Source: Diphasiastrum complanatum (Eukaryota > Streptophyta > Lycopodiopsida > Lycopodiales > Lycopodiaceae). From it: a DNA stretch of 64,000 nucleotides. Position 1 is the first letter of the stretch, and each line of letters starts with the position of its first letter. A model generated the notes under the pieces. That model ran no database searches. It was not told the origin of the DNA and saw nothing but the letters and a program-made list of their open reading frames with translations. The stretch is from contig CM055096.1 in the NCBI GenBank assembly GCA_029204225.1, positions 29,959,495-30,023,494 of the forward strand. The letters are read 5' to 3'. Shown here one piece after another: positions 13,016 to 25,600 of this stretch. Made by a program: the position numbers and the translations under genes.

Positions 13016-13118
13016 GTAGGGGAAGGCCTCTATCCCTCGGGCCTTCCATGTTGGTCAGGGCCTGCCCTCGGGCAAGGCCCTCCTAGCATGGAAGGCCCTC
13101 GTGTAGGGCCTTCCCTCC
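13016..13118. repeat. Nested GC-rich foldback
   Basis: GGGCCTTCCATG (13039-13050) pairs exactly with CATGGAAGGCCC (13087-13098). An inner AGGGCC/GGCCCT pair and an outer GGGAAGGCC/GGCCTTCCC pair extend the stem to about 100 bp. Confidence 0.75.
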
Positions 13119-13345
13119 ACCAAAAAGACTCTTGAAAGTGAATTACCATGGTAAAACATTGATTGACTGCTCAAAAGCCATCTACCAAATGTAAATAAAG
13201 GTTCAACTAATAAAACTAGCATACTTGTTATCCTTTCTTCCTCACTTGGCTGGATTACAATACCTCCTCTTCATGTTAATCCTCTCTCTCTCTCTCTCTC
13301 TACAATCTCTTTCAAAAAATGATACTGATGAACGTTGGTTGTTAA

Positions 13346-13393
13346 GGCTTAGAGGTGAGTCAAACCTCCCTTGGTCTGACTCACCTCTAAGCC
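13346..13393. repeat. Perfect 17-bp hairpin
   Basis: GGCTTAGAGGTGAGTCA (13346-13362) and its exact reverse complement (13377-13393) flank a 14-nt loop. It lies about 0.9 kb upstream of the kinase start codon. Confidence 0.85.
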
Positions 13394-13813
13394 ATTCTCT
13401 CTCCCTAAAATCGCTCCCTTGGTTACAGAAGTAGTCGCCTTGCTAACAACCCTCGTCACGGTCAGGAGTACACTCTTGAGTCTTCACTCCCTCAGTTACA
13501 TGAAGTAGTGGCATCAATATCTATATTCACTCCCTTGGCTACTTGAAGCATTGGCATCAATAAAAAGTAGCATCAATAAACGATGAGGCAGATGATGAGG
13601 AGATGGGGGGAAGGACAGGGGAGTCACACCCCCTCCTCCCTCATTGCACCCTCCCTTCGCTATACATATTTGTGTATGTGGGGATAACTCCAAGCCATAA
13701 ATGCAAAGAGATAAAATAATAAGATCATAGTGTTGGAGGAGGAGAGCCAATATTCATTGTAGTCTTGGATTTTTATAAGAGCATGCCCAGAATAACAAGA
13801 ATGGGCTCAAAGA

Positions 13814-13822
13814 TATATATAA
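13814..13822 (+). promoter_or_regulatory. Candidate TATA box of the kinase gene
   Basis: TATATATAA lies about 475 bp upstream of the proposed ATG. The long 5' UTR this implies is plausible but untested. No transcript evidence is available. Confidence 0.3.
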
Positions 13823-14297
13823 CCAGCCCCATAAGCCTCCATGCGAAGAACAGTAAAGTTATGGCAAAGAACATGGAGAGAGATTTGATTCTCTGCGAGA
13901 GCACAAGCAGCAGCACGGCTTCGTAAATACTCGACGATCCTTTCATGCTTTCGTGTTTGAAGCTCGTCGGTGAACCGTGATGGTAGCGGGTGATGGTAGT
14001 TCATTATATTTGCACCCGCAGGTATCTTAGCATTTGCGTTTGTTGACTCTAAGATATGGTGATAGATCGATGGGAGTTGTGATAACGTAAATGATGAGGC
14101 ATGTTTGTGGTGGATGAGGGCTTTGACAGAGCAGGCAGATGGCAGATTTTGTGGGATGTCATTGATGAAAGTTGATGTGGAATGGAAGAACAGAGGCGTT
14201 GTTAGAAGGATTTGTTTTTTGAGATGTGCGCAAATGTTGTCCTGGCGGGGGTGAGAAGCAGCACAAGGGCGGCCGGTGCAGAGTGTATGGGTGAAGG

Positions 14298-17200
14298 ATG
14301 CCAGAGCTGCGGAGTGGAGCGCGCCCATCTCGTATTGCCCCATGTGCAGCTACTGCCCCGCCTCTTGATGTAGCTGCTCAATTATCTAAAGTTGTGGCTG
14401 CCAGAAGAACTAGTCCAAGGAAGAAGGATCCTGTTGTTGCTGCCACTGCAAAGGCTCCTGTTGCCACAGGGCGTGCAAGTACCCGAACGGCTGTTGCTAA
14501 AGATATTGCGCTAGCGACCGTTCGCACTGTACCTGGCAGTGTTCGTCCTTCCATACGAAACCTTCCTCAGCAGCAACTTAGGATTTCTAGGCAAAGATTA
14601 ACTGGTCGTGGCAAAGGGTCGCCCTTCCGATCAAACCCTTGTAAGCAGCAGCCATCACAAGAACCTTGTTGTGTCAGCCCAAGCGGCTTTAAACTTGCAG
14701 CAGGGCAGAGGAGCAGTTCCCGTAAAGGAGCTTCATATAATGGAGGAGACTGCAGGTAGGAGTGCTGACAAGTTCCCAGGAACCGAAGAGGAAGCGTCTG
14801 ATCCACTTCCTGAGCGGGTATTATTTTCACCTTAATATTGTCATGCCGCCCTGTCATCTTTCCGTTAAAAAAGTTTTTGCTGCTACGTTGATGCTTTGCC
14901 ATGAATTTGTTTGGAGTATTTTTAAATTAAAGTAAAGAGCCGTGTTTGCACACATTGTTTTATAATGAGAACTACAATTTAGCAATCTATGATATAAATC
15001 ATTTTGTTTTGAACTTGTGTTGGACATCTGCACTCTCCATACAGATTCTGCGGAACTACGTCTGATAATGATTTTGAAGTGGTCTTATTTTGGAGATAGT
15101 TGTGCTTGTTTTAATTTGCCCTAATAGTTTTCATATCAATGAAGGTGCAAGTAGGGGGATCTCCATTGTACAAAACAGAGAGGAAGCTTGGCAAAGGAGG
15201 TTTTGGCCAAGTTTATGTGGGTCGACGTGTGAGTGGTGGTACTGGGCACATTGGGCCTCAAGCTGTCGAGGTAAAACACATGCAAGCTGTCCCTAAGCTA
15301 TTAACTCCTACTTCGTGTAGATATTGGGGCAGCTTTTTCATGAATTAAAAAATATTTGTACAAGGACAATGTGTTTGGTAACTGGTTAATTGTATTGTCC
15401 TTTGTGTAGTAGTAATAGATGAGACACAAATTCTTTTGTGACAGCTACCATCTCTCCTTGGACATGAAGACTTGTTGATTGATACCATATTTGTGATTTT
15501 TATAGGTTGCTCTAAAATTTGAGCACCGCAGCAGCAAGGGTTGTAATTATGGTCCACCATATGAGTGGCAAGTTTACAAGTATGCTCTTATCGAATTTTT
15601 TCCAAGTTTAGTGTACCGAAATTCTGGGATTCAAACATATTTATGTTCTTTAGCCTACCCATCTTGCAGAAATTACCTAGGATGTGATGAGTTGCCTGCT
15701 GTATCATTTGTTCTTTGCAAATGCAATGCAGCACTCTCGGTGGAAGTCATGGTGTCCCCTCGGTCCATTATAAAGGTCGTCAGGGTGATTACTATGTGAT
15801 GGTAAGTTTTCTGATGTTCATCATATAGGTTCACCAGGTGCTCTTGCTATCTGCAGTAATGTGCATTTTGGCATTACTTTCAGTGAATGGAGGAAGCCAT
15901 TCTATTCGCTTGAGCTCTATGACCCCCATTTTGTTGCAAGGTTTAAAGTGTGATCTTAATGACTATGTTGGAAGTAAATTTGATATCTTAATCCTGGACT
16001 TACATGTAAAGGTGATGGATATGCTTGGGCCAAGCCTTTGGGATGTGTGGAATTCTTCAGGACAATCGTAAGCTTTTTTTGGCCATCTAAGTCAGGTTAT
16101 GCTATTTGCTCAATACTTTTGATGGACTTTTTGTGACATCCTATAATTTTTTGCAGCATGTCAACAGAGATGGTTGCTTGCATTGCTGTGGAGGCTATTT
16201 CAATTCTGGAAAAGATGCACTCACACGGGTGTGTTGAGTTAATCAGTCTGTAAAACCATTTACATTGTGTAATAGTCTGTTTATGAGATATGCACAGTAC
16301 TCAGACTGACTGCTCTTTGTTTTGTGGCTGAAGTTATGTCCATGGAGATGTAAAGCCTGAAAACTTTTTGTTGGGGCAACCAGGCACACAAGATGAAAAG
16401 AAGCTTTTCCTTGTGGATTTGGGTCTCGGTGAGTTAATTTCCTCCTCGTTTTGATTACAGTCAGAGTTGACTGAATGTAAATAGGAATAATCTCCATGTT
16501 GCATGTTTTTGTTATGAGAATAATTGAAGTATGAAATTGAATGGTGCCAGAGATTGTTGTAGCACTTTGATGTATAATAGGGGTTCCTGCTCATTTGTCA
16601 AAAAATTGCGATTCACAAGCTAGGTTTGATCTATTGTTATTTCTTGAAATCAGCGACGAAGTGGAGGGATGGAACTACTAATCATCATGTAGAGTACGAT
16701 CAAAGACCAGATGTCTTCAGGTACACCCCATTTTTGGAAGCAGAACCAACTTCAATGAATTTAGTTACCTGAAGGTTTCAATGGTCCTCAGCACACATAT
16801 ATGCAATTGCTGGAGATAACATGGAGTGGAGATGGCTACCGTTGGTGCTTTATGCAGAGGCACTGTTAGATATGCGAGCGTTCATGCACATTTAGGGCGC
16901 ATTGGAAGCAGAAGGGATGACTTGGAATCTCTTGGATATACACTAGTTTTTCTGCTGAGGGGTCGGCTTCCTTGGCAAGGTTTTCAGGTACGATCTTGTG
17001 ATGATCTAGATTCAGCTTACTGTTGCATTTGGAATATGGCCTGTCATAGGCTTAGTTAGCTGTTGCCATTTCTATCTTTCTTTGGCCTCAGCATTTTTGT
17101 GGTTTCTGCTAAGAAAAGTCTCGTGCTTCTTTGCTTAGGGTGAAAATAAAGGATTTCTAGTATGCAAAAAGAAAATGGCAACATCACCAGAGATGCTATG

Positions 17201-19466
17201 CTGCTTTTGCCCTGTTCCACTTAAGAACTTTCTTGATACTGTTGTCAACATGAAATTTGATGAGGAGCCCAACTATGCAAAATTGATTACTCTATTTGAC
17301 AGCACCCTGGGTCCTAACCCTTCTGTGAGACCAATCTGCACTGAAGGTGCTCAAAAGGTATGTTATTTTTGCTAGACATGGTATTTATGCTTGAGAGAAT
17401 GGTATTTATGCTTATCTATGTTCAGGGATGTTGGTCTCATGCTTGTAAAAGATCAATCATGCAAGAAATGATGGAATTTTTTATTTTATTTTTTGTAGTA
17501 AGACTTTTGATCTAATTGTGATACTACAACTCAAGTGTTTATGAATTTCTTGCTATGTTCTTGTCACTATTGTGCTTTTTGGTAGTGAATTCAAGAATGC
17601 AACTTGTAAGAAGTCAATCCAAATTGCAAGAATGGTTTATTTGTGTTGTGTTTTGATTCCATGATTTCTTGGACCTCTTGAACTTGTGAGCTACCTTCCA
17701 CACTTCTTGTTTTGTACCATGGACTGTTGAAATAGAACTTATGGGTGCACTGGGTGGAAAATTTTAAGGAATCAATGAGTGCTCAAACGTTGTTAGCATG
17801 CACATTAGTTTTCCCTAGGTAGCTAATTTTTGGTGTTAATATCGACTCAAGATTTTTCAAAGTTGATGACTTGCTACCTTTGTTATGTACTTGCAAGGGC
17901 ACGCAACAACTAAACCTGAGATGACAATCTCATTATATGAGATGGAATGCTAGTCTGGAGCTATAGATCGATTTGGTGCCACATGTCAATGTGCTATTGG
18001 CGCGATGTGACTATCGTTGTTGACCTGTGTCAGTTGCGATGAGGCAACTATTGTCGTTGACCCGTGGTAGTGCATGCAACTAATGTGTGTCGATTGTCTG
18101 AATATGGCCATGTTCGTGGAGGTGACTCCACTTGTATTGTGCATATAGAAGTGGATCTCCTTTTAATAGGCAGTTAACTCTACTGGTGGGTGGATAGTTC
18201 ATCCCATGTGGTGTCTTTAGCCTGAACATATAGATATGTGATTGTTGAAGGTAGCTTGTAGTGGTATGGGACACCGTGACCCGGTGGAGACATTAGTGTG
18301 CTTGACTTCTTGTTCTATGGCTCCAATGCATAGAGGTGAGATGAGACAATGCTTCAACATCTTCCTTACAGCCAGATCCACCTACCCCTCCTCCTCCTAT
18401 GCATGTTGCGGTTCCTATCTCTCCATCAAACCCTATTCTTGACAGAAACTACTGTAGCTATTCCCTTGACTCCAAACACTCCAGAAGCACCTGTTTCTCT
18501 CCCTCCATATGCATTGGTCAAACTTCTTCGGGATGATCAACTCCGTCTATTTGAATATCAAAACAATCACAGAGAGCAACTGGCTTCTCATGATTCCCTG
18601 CTTCTAGGGGTGCAATCGCATCTTTAGAAGTTGGATTCTTCCATTCAAGAACTCGAACGAAGTTACAGACAATTATAAAAAGTGAAGCCTCTTCCCAAAT
18701 CGCTACTTCGGCAAAAATCCAGCAGCTTGAAAATCAAGTGGAACAACACCATACGGTTGTCCAGTGATGGGCAGATGTGCTTAAAGGATAGTCTCCAATT
18801 ATCTCTCCACCTCCGCCTTCACCTTCGCTTATCTCAGCCACGTTCACTGAGAGTCGTCTGCGAGAGCATAAAGCTCTCAATGTTCGTGTTAGAGGCATTC
18901 CGAACTCTCAAAATGCTGTTGCAGAAGCTGAGAAGTTTTTGGAAGGAAATCTTCAACACCATAGCAAAGGAATGGAAACTGCCTGGCAACCTAAGAAGGA
19001 CCTGGATACTCTTGTCATCCGCTTCACATCAGTGTCTCACCGGCGTGAAGTTCTAGGGAAGAGATTCAAATTGCGGGAAACCAAAATCTACCTGGACGAA
19101 GATCTTACATTCATCCAAGTTCAAGAACGTAAGAAGGCAAGACAAGAAGCTCTATCAACTGGCAAACGACTTATCTATCGTGATGGTATTATCAGATTGG
19201 TAGATCAAAAGCCTGTAGTTTTTGAATTTCTCTTCGAAATTTTGGGTTATGATAATTCTGAGATAGGATTTGAGATAGAGAAATGAAGAGATGTCCAGTT
19301 GAACATGCAAATGGTCTACGTACCATATAATCCTGGCTATATGACTCTCTTCCTAGTTAGTTAGTTAGTTTTTTCTGCTTTGACGACATTGATCCGTCGT
19401 GTGTCCAACTTAGGTGATGTACTTGTTCGTCTTATACGCCTTTGGCATGGAAAAGACGTTAATAAA

Positions 19467-19540
<74 letters not shown>

Positions 19541-21588
19541 CCACCACAGATCACATCTTCACCCTTCGGACCATTATCGAAGAGGCCAGACACAGGAAAG
19601 AGCGGGTCTATTGTTGTTTTGTTGATTTCAGGAAAGCCGTCGACTCTGTTCCACGATCCCTTCTCATCCAGCGGCTATGTGATCTTGGTTTTTCTACTAA
19701 CACGATCTTGGCAGTGATGGCACTCTACGAGAGAGTCCTTGATTGTTTTCGGAGTGACACTGGCATCTCAGATCATATTTGGAGTACCATTGGCGTGAAA
19801 CAGGGTTGTTCTCTATCTCCAACCCTGTTTGGGCTATATATCGATGAGCTTGAGAAAGTCATTGAGGGATGTGGCGGTACAGGTTGCAGACTTGGGAGTA
19901 TCTTGATTGCCATACTTTTATACGCTGATGACGTGGTTTTCTTATCTCCTACCAGAGAGGGATTACAGCGACAGCTCGATAGTCTTCATGCCTTCTGCAG
20001 TAGATGGGGATTGGGGGTTAACATATTGAAAACCAAAGTTATGGTTTTCAACACATCGAGAGCTTTTATGCAGCACCAGACGCTCATCTTTGATAGGCAA
20101 CCCTTGGAGGTTGTATCTTCTTACACTGACCTTGGCGTACTTTTTACAGGCCCTATATTTGGTATGCGACAAGCAGCTTCCACCAGGCTTGGGAAGGGTC
20201 ACGCCTCCCTTGTCCAGGTAGAGCGTTTATGTTTCAGACGGTTTATTCGGGATGCCCCGGGTGAATGTCAGCTTTTTGATACTCTCGTCACCCCCACGGC
20301 CCTATATGCAGCAGAGGTATGGTGTACGGGTCTTACATAATCTGATTGGGCCAGTATTTCACGACTGTAGGTCCTCATGCTATCTCGGATGATACGGGCT
20401 AAGCCGTCTGTCCCACATCAGATTATACTGGTAGAGTTCGTGGTTCTGCCCATACAATTGTCCGCCATCTTCCAGCTTATCCTGGATATTCAGCGTATCA
20501 TGATGCTACCCACAGATGAGCAGAGATACATACAAACGACACTTGCCTCATCACGACACCTTTATGACCAGGGGCATCGACTATCATGGTTCTCTCAGGC
20601 CTCCCAGATACTGGACACACTTGGCATATCCATCACAGATCTTCCATCGGGCACCCATGAGTATATCAGACGCTTTCTTTATAGAGCATATCAGAGACGG
20701 ACATGGCACGGACCGCTCCTACCCGACTATTACAGAACACACTTCCTAGAGCTAGACACAGGGGGACTTCCAGTTTTGCCTCACTATCTCATCTCAGGAC
20801 TATCTCACGGGCTTCGATTTTTATTGGGCCAGATCCGAATATCTTCACACCAGTTGGCTATTGAGACTGGATGCTTCTAGGGCACCCCACGGGAGGAGCG
20901 GATTTGCCAGTTGTGCTCAGTATCTATGATTGAGTCAGAGGAGCATTTCTTATTCACATGTCCAGTTTACTACAAGATCAGAGGGCGATATCATTGCCTT
21001 TCTCGTCAGACACCAGCTACACTACGGTCCCTTATCTCATACGAGGACCCCCGCTCTGTGGCACTTATGATACGTGAGATATCCCTCCCGTGACAGAACC
21101 TATGCCAGACAAGTCAACATGCTTATCTAGACACACAGTCTCAGATCACATCCTTCTTCTCCCAAAGGAGACCATGTTTTGACGCAGACATGACTGACAA
21201 TGATTACGACGACATTCCCAAGACGCAGAGACGACGCACCACCCAACCTCAAGCGACCACGAGAGTTACACGTCGCACCATACCTCCTATACAGAGACGC
21301 GCTACACATGTTCTTGCTCATAGACAACGCCAGCGAGCCCCAACGCTTCCTGATGTTACAGCTCGCATTACATCCTTCTACAACACCAGCACAGACCTGA
21401 CATCTTGTCATGGACACACTTGACTTTCATGCACAGGCTTTCTCATTTATGTACTTAGCCTAGGTTGTACTAGACGTTTTCTTTATTACAGTTTTGGAGA
21501 TGCTTTAGACGCTCTCATGGTTACAACATACTTGACATGTGCTTTTTCTGTCTTATATGCCTTTTGGCATGGAAAAGACATTAATAAA

Positions 21589-21660
<72 letters not shown>

Positions 21661-22342
21661 GCGTGCGCGCGTTCTGAACGCGGCCAGACTCCCTCTCTGT
21701 TTTTTTTTTCAAAAAAAAATACACGTCCGGGTCCCAGACGTGTCCAGTGTCCAAAAAAAAAAATTAAAAAAAATGGACGCGTCCGACCCCGCATCCGGGG
21801 GTCGGATGCGTCCGGGTCCGGACGCCAAACGCGGACGCGAAAAGCCCGCATCCGGTTCGGACCCTCATGTTTGATATGTACATATACATATATAATATGT
21901 ATATGTATATCTATATCAAAGGTAGCTGGACCCGGATGCGGACGCGCGTCTTGGGACGCGTTCGGACGTGTCCACCCCGGATGCACTTTTCTTTTATAGT
22001 GTAAAATAGCTTAAAAAAACAAAAAAACGGACGTGTCCGGATGCCAGACGCGGACGCGAAATGGCTGCGTCCGGGGTGGGCGCACATGTCTGACACTGCA
22101 TTTCTGGAAATGAGTTTCTGGATTTTGGTAGCGTTTCTCAAAAACATGTTTTTTTTAAAATTTTTATGGGTATCAGATGAAAGCTCTAATTAAGAGCATT
22201 ACATCTATATAGTTTGCCGAATGTTTCGAGTACAGGATGGTCCAGTTCAGGTGCATTAACTCCTAGATTTAGGCTTTAGCTCCTTTAATATAAAAAGATA
22301 TTAAAAAAATTAGAATGTCCCAACGTGTTCACAATAGGATTC

Positions 22343-22380
<38 letters not shown>

Positions 22381-22614
22381 ATCACAACAAACCGAACAAA
22401 AACCACAAGGAACCATGCTGAACCATACTGCATCATACTGAACTGTACTGAATCATTATTCAACCATATTCTCTGTCTTTCTCTCTCCATCTGAAATCAC
22501 AACTACATGAATGAAATCATAAGGAACCTTCCGACATGTTGCGAAATTTTGATGACCAATATTGAACCATGCTGACCGAGTCATACCCCAAAACCGTAAT
22601 GAAGGGAAAAGACA

Positions 22615-22650
<36 letters not shown>

Positions 22651-25600
22651 CTGGCTGGCTGATGCGATGGCTCCCCCTCGTGGTTCAGCACCCCCCTCAC
22701 ACCATACTCACCTCCCGCTCCCCTGACCCTAGCGCTGCCATCTCACCCTCCCGCCCCCTGCTGAAGCCACCCTTCCCCTCGTTGAACCCACCCCCGTCCT
22801 CGCTGTTTGCCCACCCCCTGGCCTCGCTATCTGTTCACCCCCTGCCCCCGTAGCTTGTTCACCCGATGCCCTCGCTGACCCCCCCCCCCCTCGCTGTTTG
22901 CCCACCCCCTACCCTCGTGGAAATCAACCCTGCCCTCGTGGAAACCAACCCTGCCCTCGTTATCTGTTCACTCCCTGCCCTCGCTGATTGCTCACCCCCT
23001 GATCTGCTAACTGATGATGTGGCAGCGCTGCCTGTTGACGTGTCTACTGATACAACACCCCCCCCCCCCCCCCCGCTTCCACTTCTTCATCCTCTTCTTC
23101 ATCTCCATCTTCTGCTCTTCCACATCACACCAGTCCCACCAGGTACTTCTACCCCCACTCCCTCCTCCTGCCTCTTCTAACAAACCTGCTCCTTCCTCTT
23201 CTTCTACCTCAGACACTGCTCTAAATACCACTGCTGGACTTCTTCCCATTCCTAGTTCCCAGACAGCTACAGTGCTCTCATCTACGGCTCACATCCCATA
23301 CACTCCCTCCAAATCCATCGAACTTTTCTCTTCCTGGGAATTTGACCAATTCCGAGCGGATTCCCAGCTTTTAAAGCAAGAAGTTTCACACCTATAGGGA
23401 ACAATGGTCTCCTTGATCCAAGAAAAGAATGAGCTGCAGTCCAAAGTTGCCTCATTAGAGCAAATAATCAGTACCAAACAGGTTGCAGGTTCGGATTCAG
23501 CTACCATGATGATACAGGAGCTGGAGCAGAAAATTGAAAAACAAAAAGAAGAGACACTTTCTTGGGCTTCTGTGCTGAAGAAAGGCACCAAACCCAGCGT
23601 CCCCATTTCATCGGTCATCTCAGCCACTATTACGGAAGAGAAGGCAAGGACCTACAAAGCCCATAAATCTGAGGTCGCGGGATACTGGACACCCAGGATG
23701 CAGTAGCAAAGGCCAGACATTTTCTCGACATCACTCTAGGCCATACGACTGATGGGATTGACACTGCATGGAGGACCACCAGAGACGCAGCTACACTTAT
23801 CATTCGCTTCAGTTCCTAGAGAGCCGCAGAGATGCTCTACGGTGTAGAGCTAAGCTCCGAGGTACTACTATCTTTATGGATGACGACCTCACGTATATCC
23901 AGGTGGACGAAAGGTGCAAGGCCTTTCAAACAGCCCGGGAGTCAGGCAGATGTGTTATCTACCGAGATGGTCGGTGCGTTTTCTTGATGACACCCCATGC
24001 AGTTCTCAGTGCTAGGGTCTTGGGGTCCCCGGGTTTGGGAGTGCCCCGGGGCCCCATCCACACCATCTCCGGGTTGGTGTATGGAACTGTGATGGTATAC
24101 ACTCATCTTCCATAGTTGGAGACATGATTGATTTCATCACTGGTAGAGTCTTATTGCTTTTTATGGGGACTCACGAGAGCCAGGAGAGAGGGTTATCTAT
24201 TTTTCCAGGATACCGATGGGATTTCGTATACAGACCTGAGACTAGATCAGCTAGTGGTCGTGGATTTGGCGGGGTTGCATGCTTATACAGGGAGTCTCTT
24301 CATTCGAGCATCGAGTTCATCAGACACGATGAGCATGCACGTTATATATGGATTCGTATTACTGGACATGATATTGGTTTGGACAAGGACTTCTTTGTGG
24401 CGACATGTTATTTTCCTCCAGAGTCTTCATCCTTTGCTGAGGGTACAAGTTCACCCTATCTTGATCTATCACCGGATATTATCAGATTTGCAGAGCGGGG
24501 GCATATCTTCCTCACTGGGGATTTTAATGCCCGGACCTCCTCACGGCAGTCAGAGTTTTATGACATCATCGACCAGCTCCGCGTTCATGCCCTCGACAAC
24601 GATGAGATGGGAGTTACCAGTGTTTCAAAGGACAACTTGGGACCTATTACCCAGTATGGTGAGCATTTATTGCAGTTTGGAGAGGCTCATGAGTTAGCCA
24701 TTTGCAATGGCCTAACTTGCTGGCCAGACTCCGGCAGTTATACTTGTCATCCCCACAGTGGTGGACATAGTGTTGTGGGTTATCTCATGGGATCACCATC
24801 CTCATATATCTCCCACCACTCTCTCTGATCATTCTTTTCTCTCCTTAGCTATCGGCCGCCTCCCACCTCTCCAGCCACCCTCACATCCCGTGCTCCCCCG
24901 TGCACCCAAGTATACATTCAGCTCCTTATATGTGCCAGTCTACCAAGAGTTTCTAGCCTCCTTACTCCATTCCTTTCCACACGATAGTACAATTGAGACT
25001 CAAGCTGCTTTCCTTAGCACTTCTCTTCATGCCGCGGCTTCCCTAACTTTTCCATCTAAGCCCCATAAAGACAGACACACACGTTCCTCATCGCTTCGCC
25101 CCCTACACCCCCCCTGGTATGATGCCGAGTGTCGCTCTCTTCATCACCTTGTCACCCATGCCCGTACTCATGATCCTCACCTTCTCCGCTCCGCCCGACG
25201 CTCCTACCATCACGCACTCTGTCGGAAAAAGCGTGCCTATGATGACTCTGAAGGAAAGCGCCTTGTTGACCTCTCTTCAGTTCCTCCTCAGGTGCCTTTT
25301 GGCGTGAGTTTTTCCCTTGTGCTCCACCACCCCTCCTGGATGAGAGGCATATGGATCGAGTACGCTACCAACCTATATACCATACCCACTGACACACCCA
25401 TTGCTATCTCCCCGCGTCCCTCTGATTTCACCTTCTTCACCTCTGACATGGTACTTGCGGCCATCAAGAGAATGAAGTCCAATAAGGCAAGAGATATTGA
25501 CGACCTCGAATCTGAGCTCTTAACACATGCTTCTGACTTCCTTGCTCCCACACTAGCCTCTTTCCTCAATTCCGCCGTTGTCTCTGGCTTCCCTTCATCC

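Larger units (their letters stand above)
12590..13800. other. Upstream region of the kinase gene
   Basis: No gene. It holds two foldbacks (13016-13118 and 13346-13393) and a short (TC)n run at about 13280-13301. Otherwise unassigned. Confidence 0.5.
19538..21658 (+). mobile_element. LINE copy B: 5'-truncated, RT to 3' end
   Basis: It begins abruptly inside the RT domain right after the (TC)n tract of copy A and runs through RT, zinc finger and C-terminal tail. Its 3' UTR ends GGCATGGAAAAGACATTAATAAA followed by (TC)n at 21593-21658. 5' truncation is typical of target-primed reverse transcription. One reading frame is kept from about 19.54 to 21.42 kb with only a few in-frame stops. Confidence 0.88.

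Noticed and set aside
13807-14343. 178-codon minus-strand ORF overlapping the kinase 5' region
   Set aside because: Antisense to the presumed 5' UTR and first codons; no domain, no family resemblance.
14641-14710. Alternative first intron ending at 14710
   Set aside because: It would create a TGA at the exon joint; the 14755 acceptor does not.
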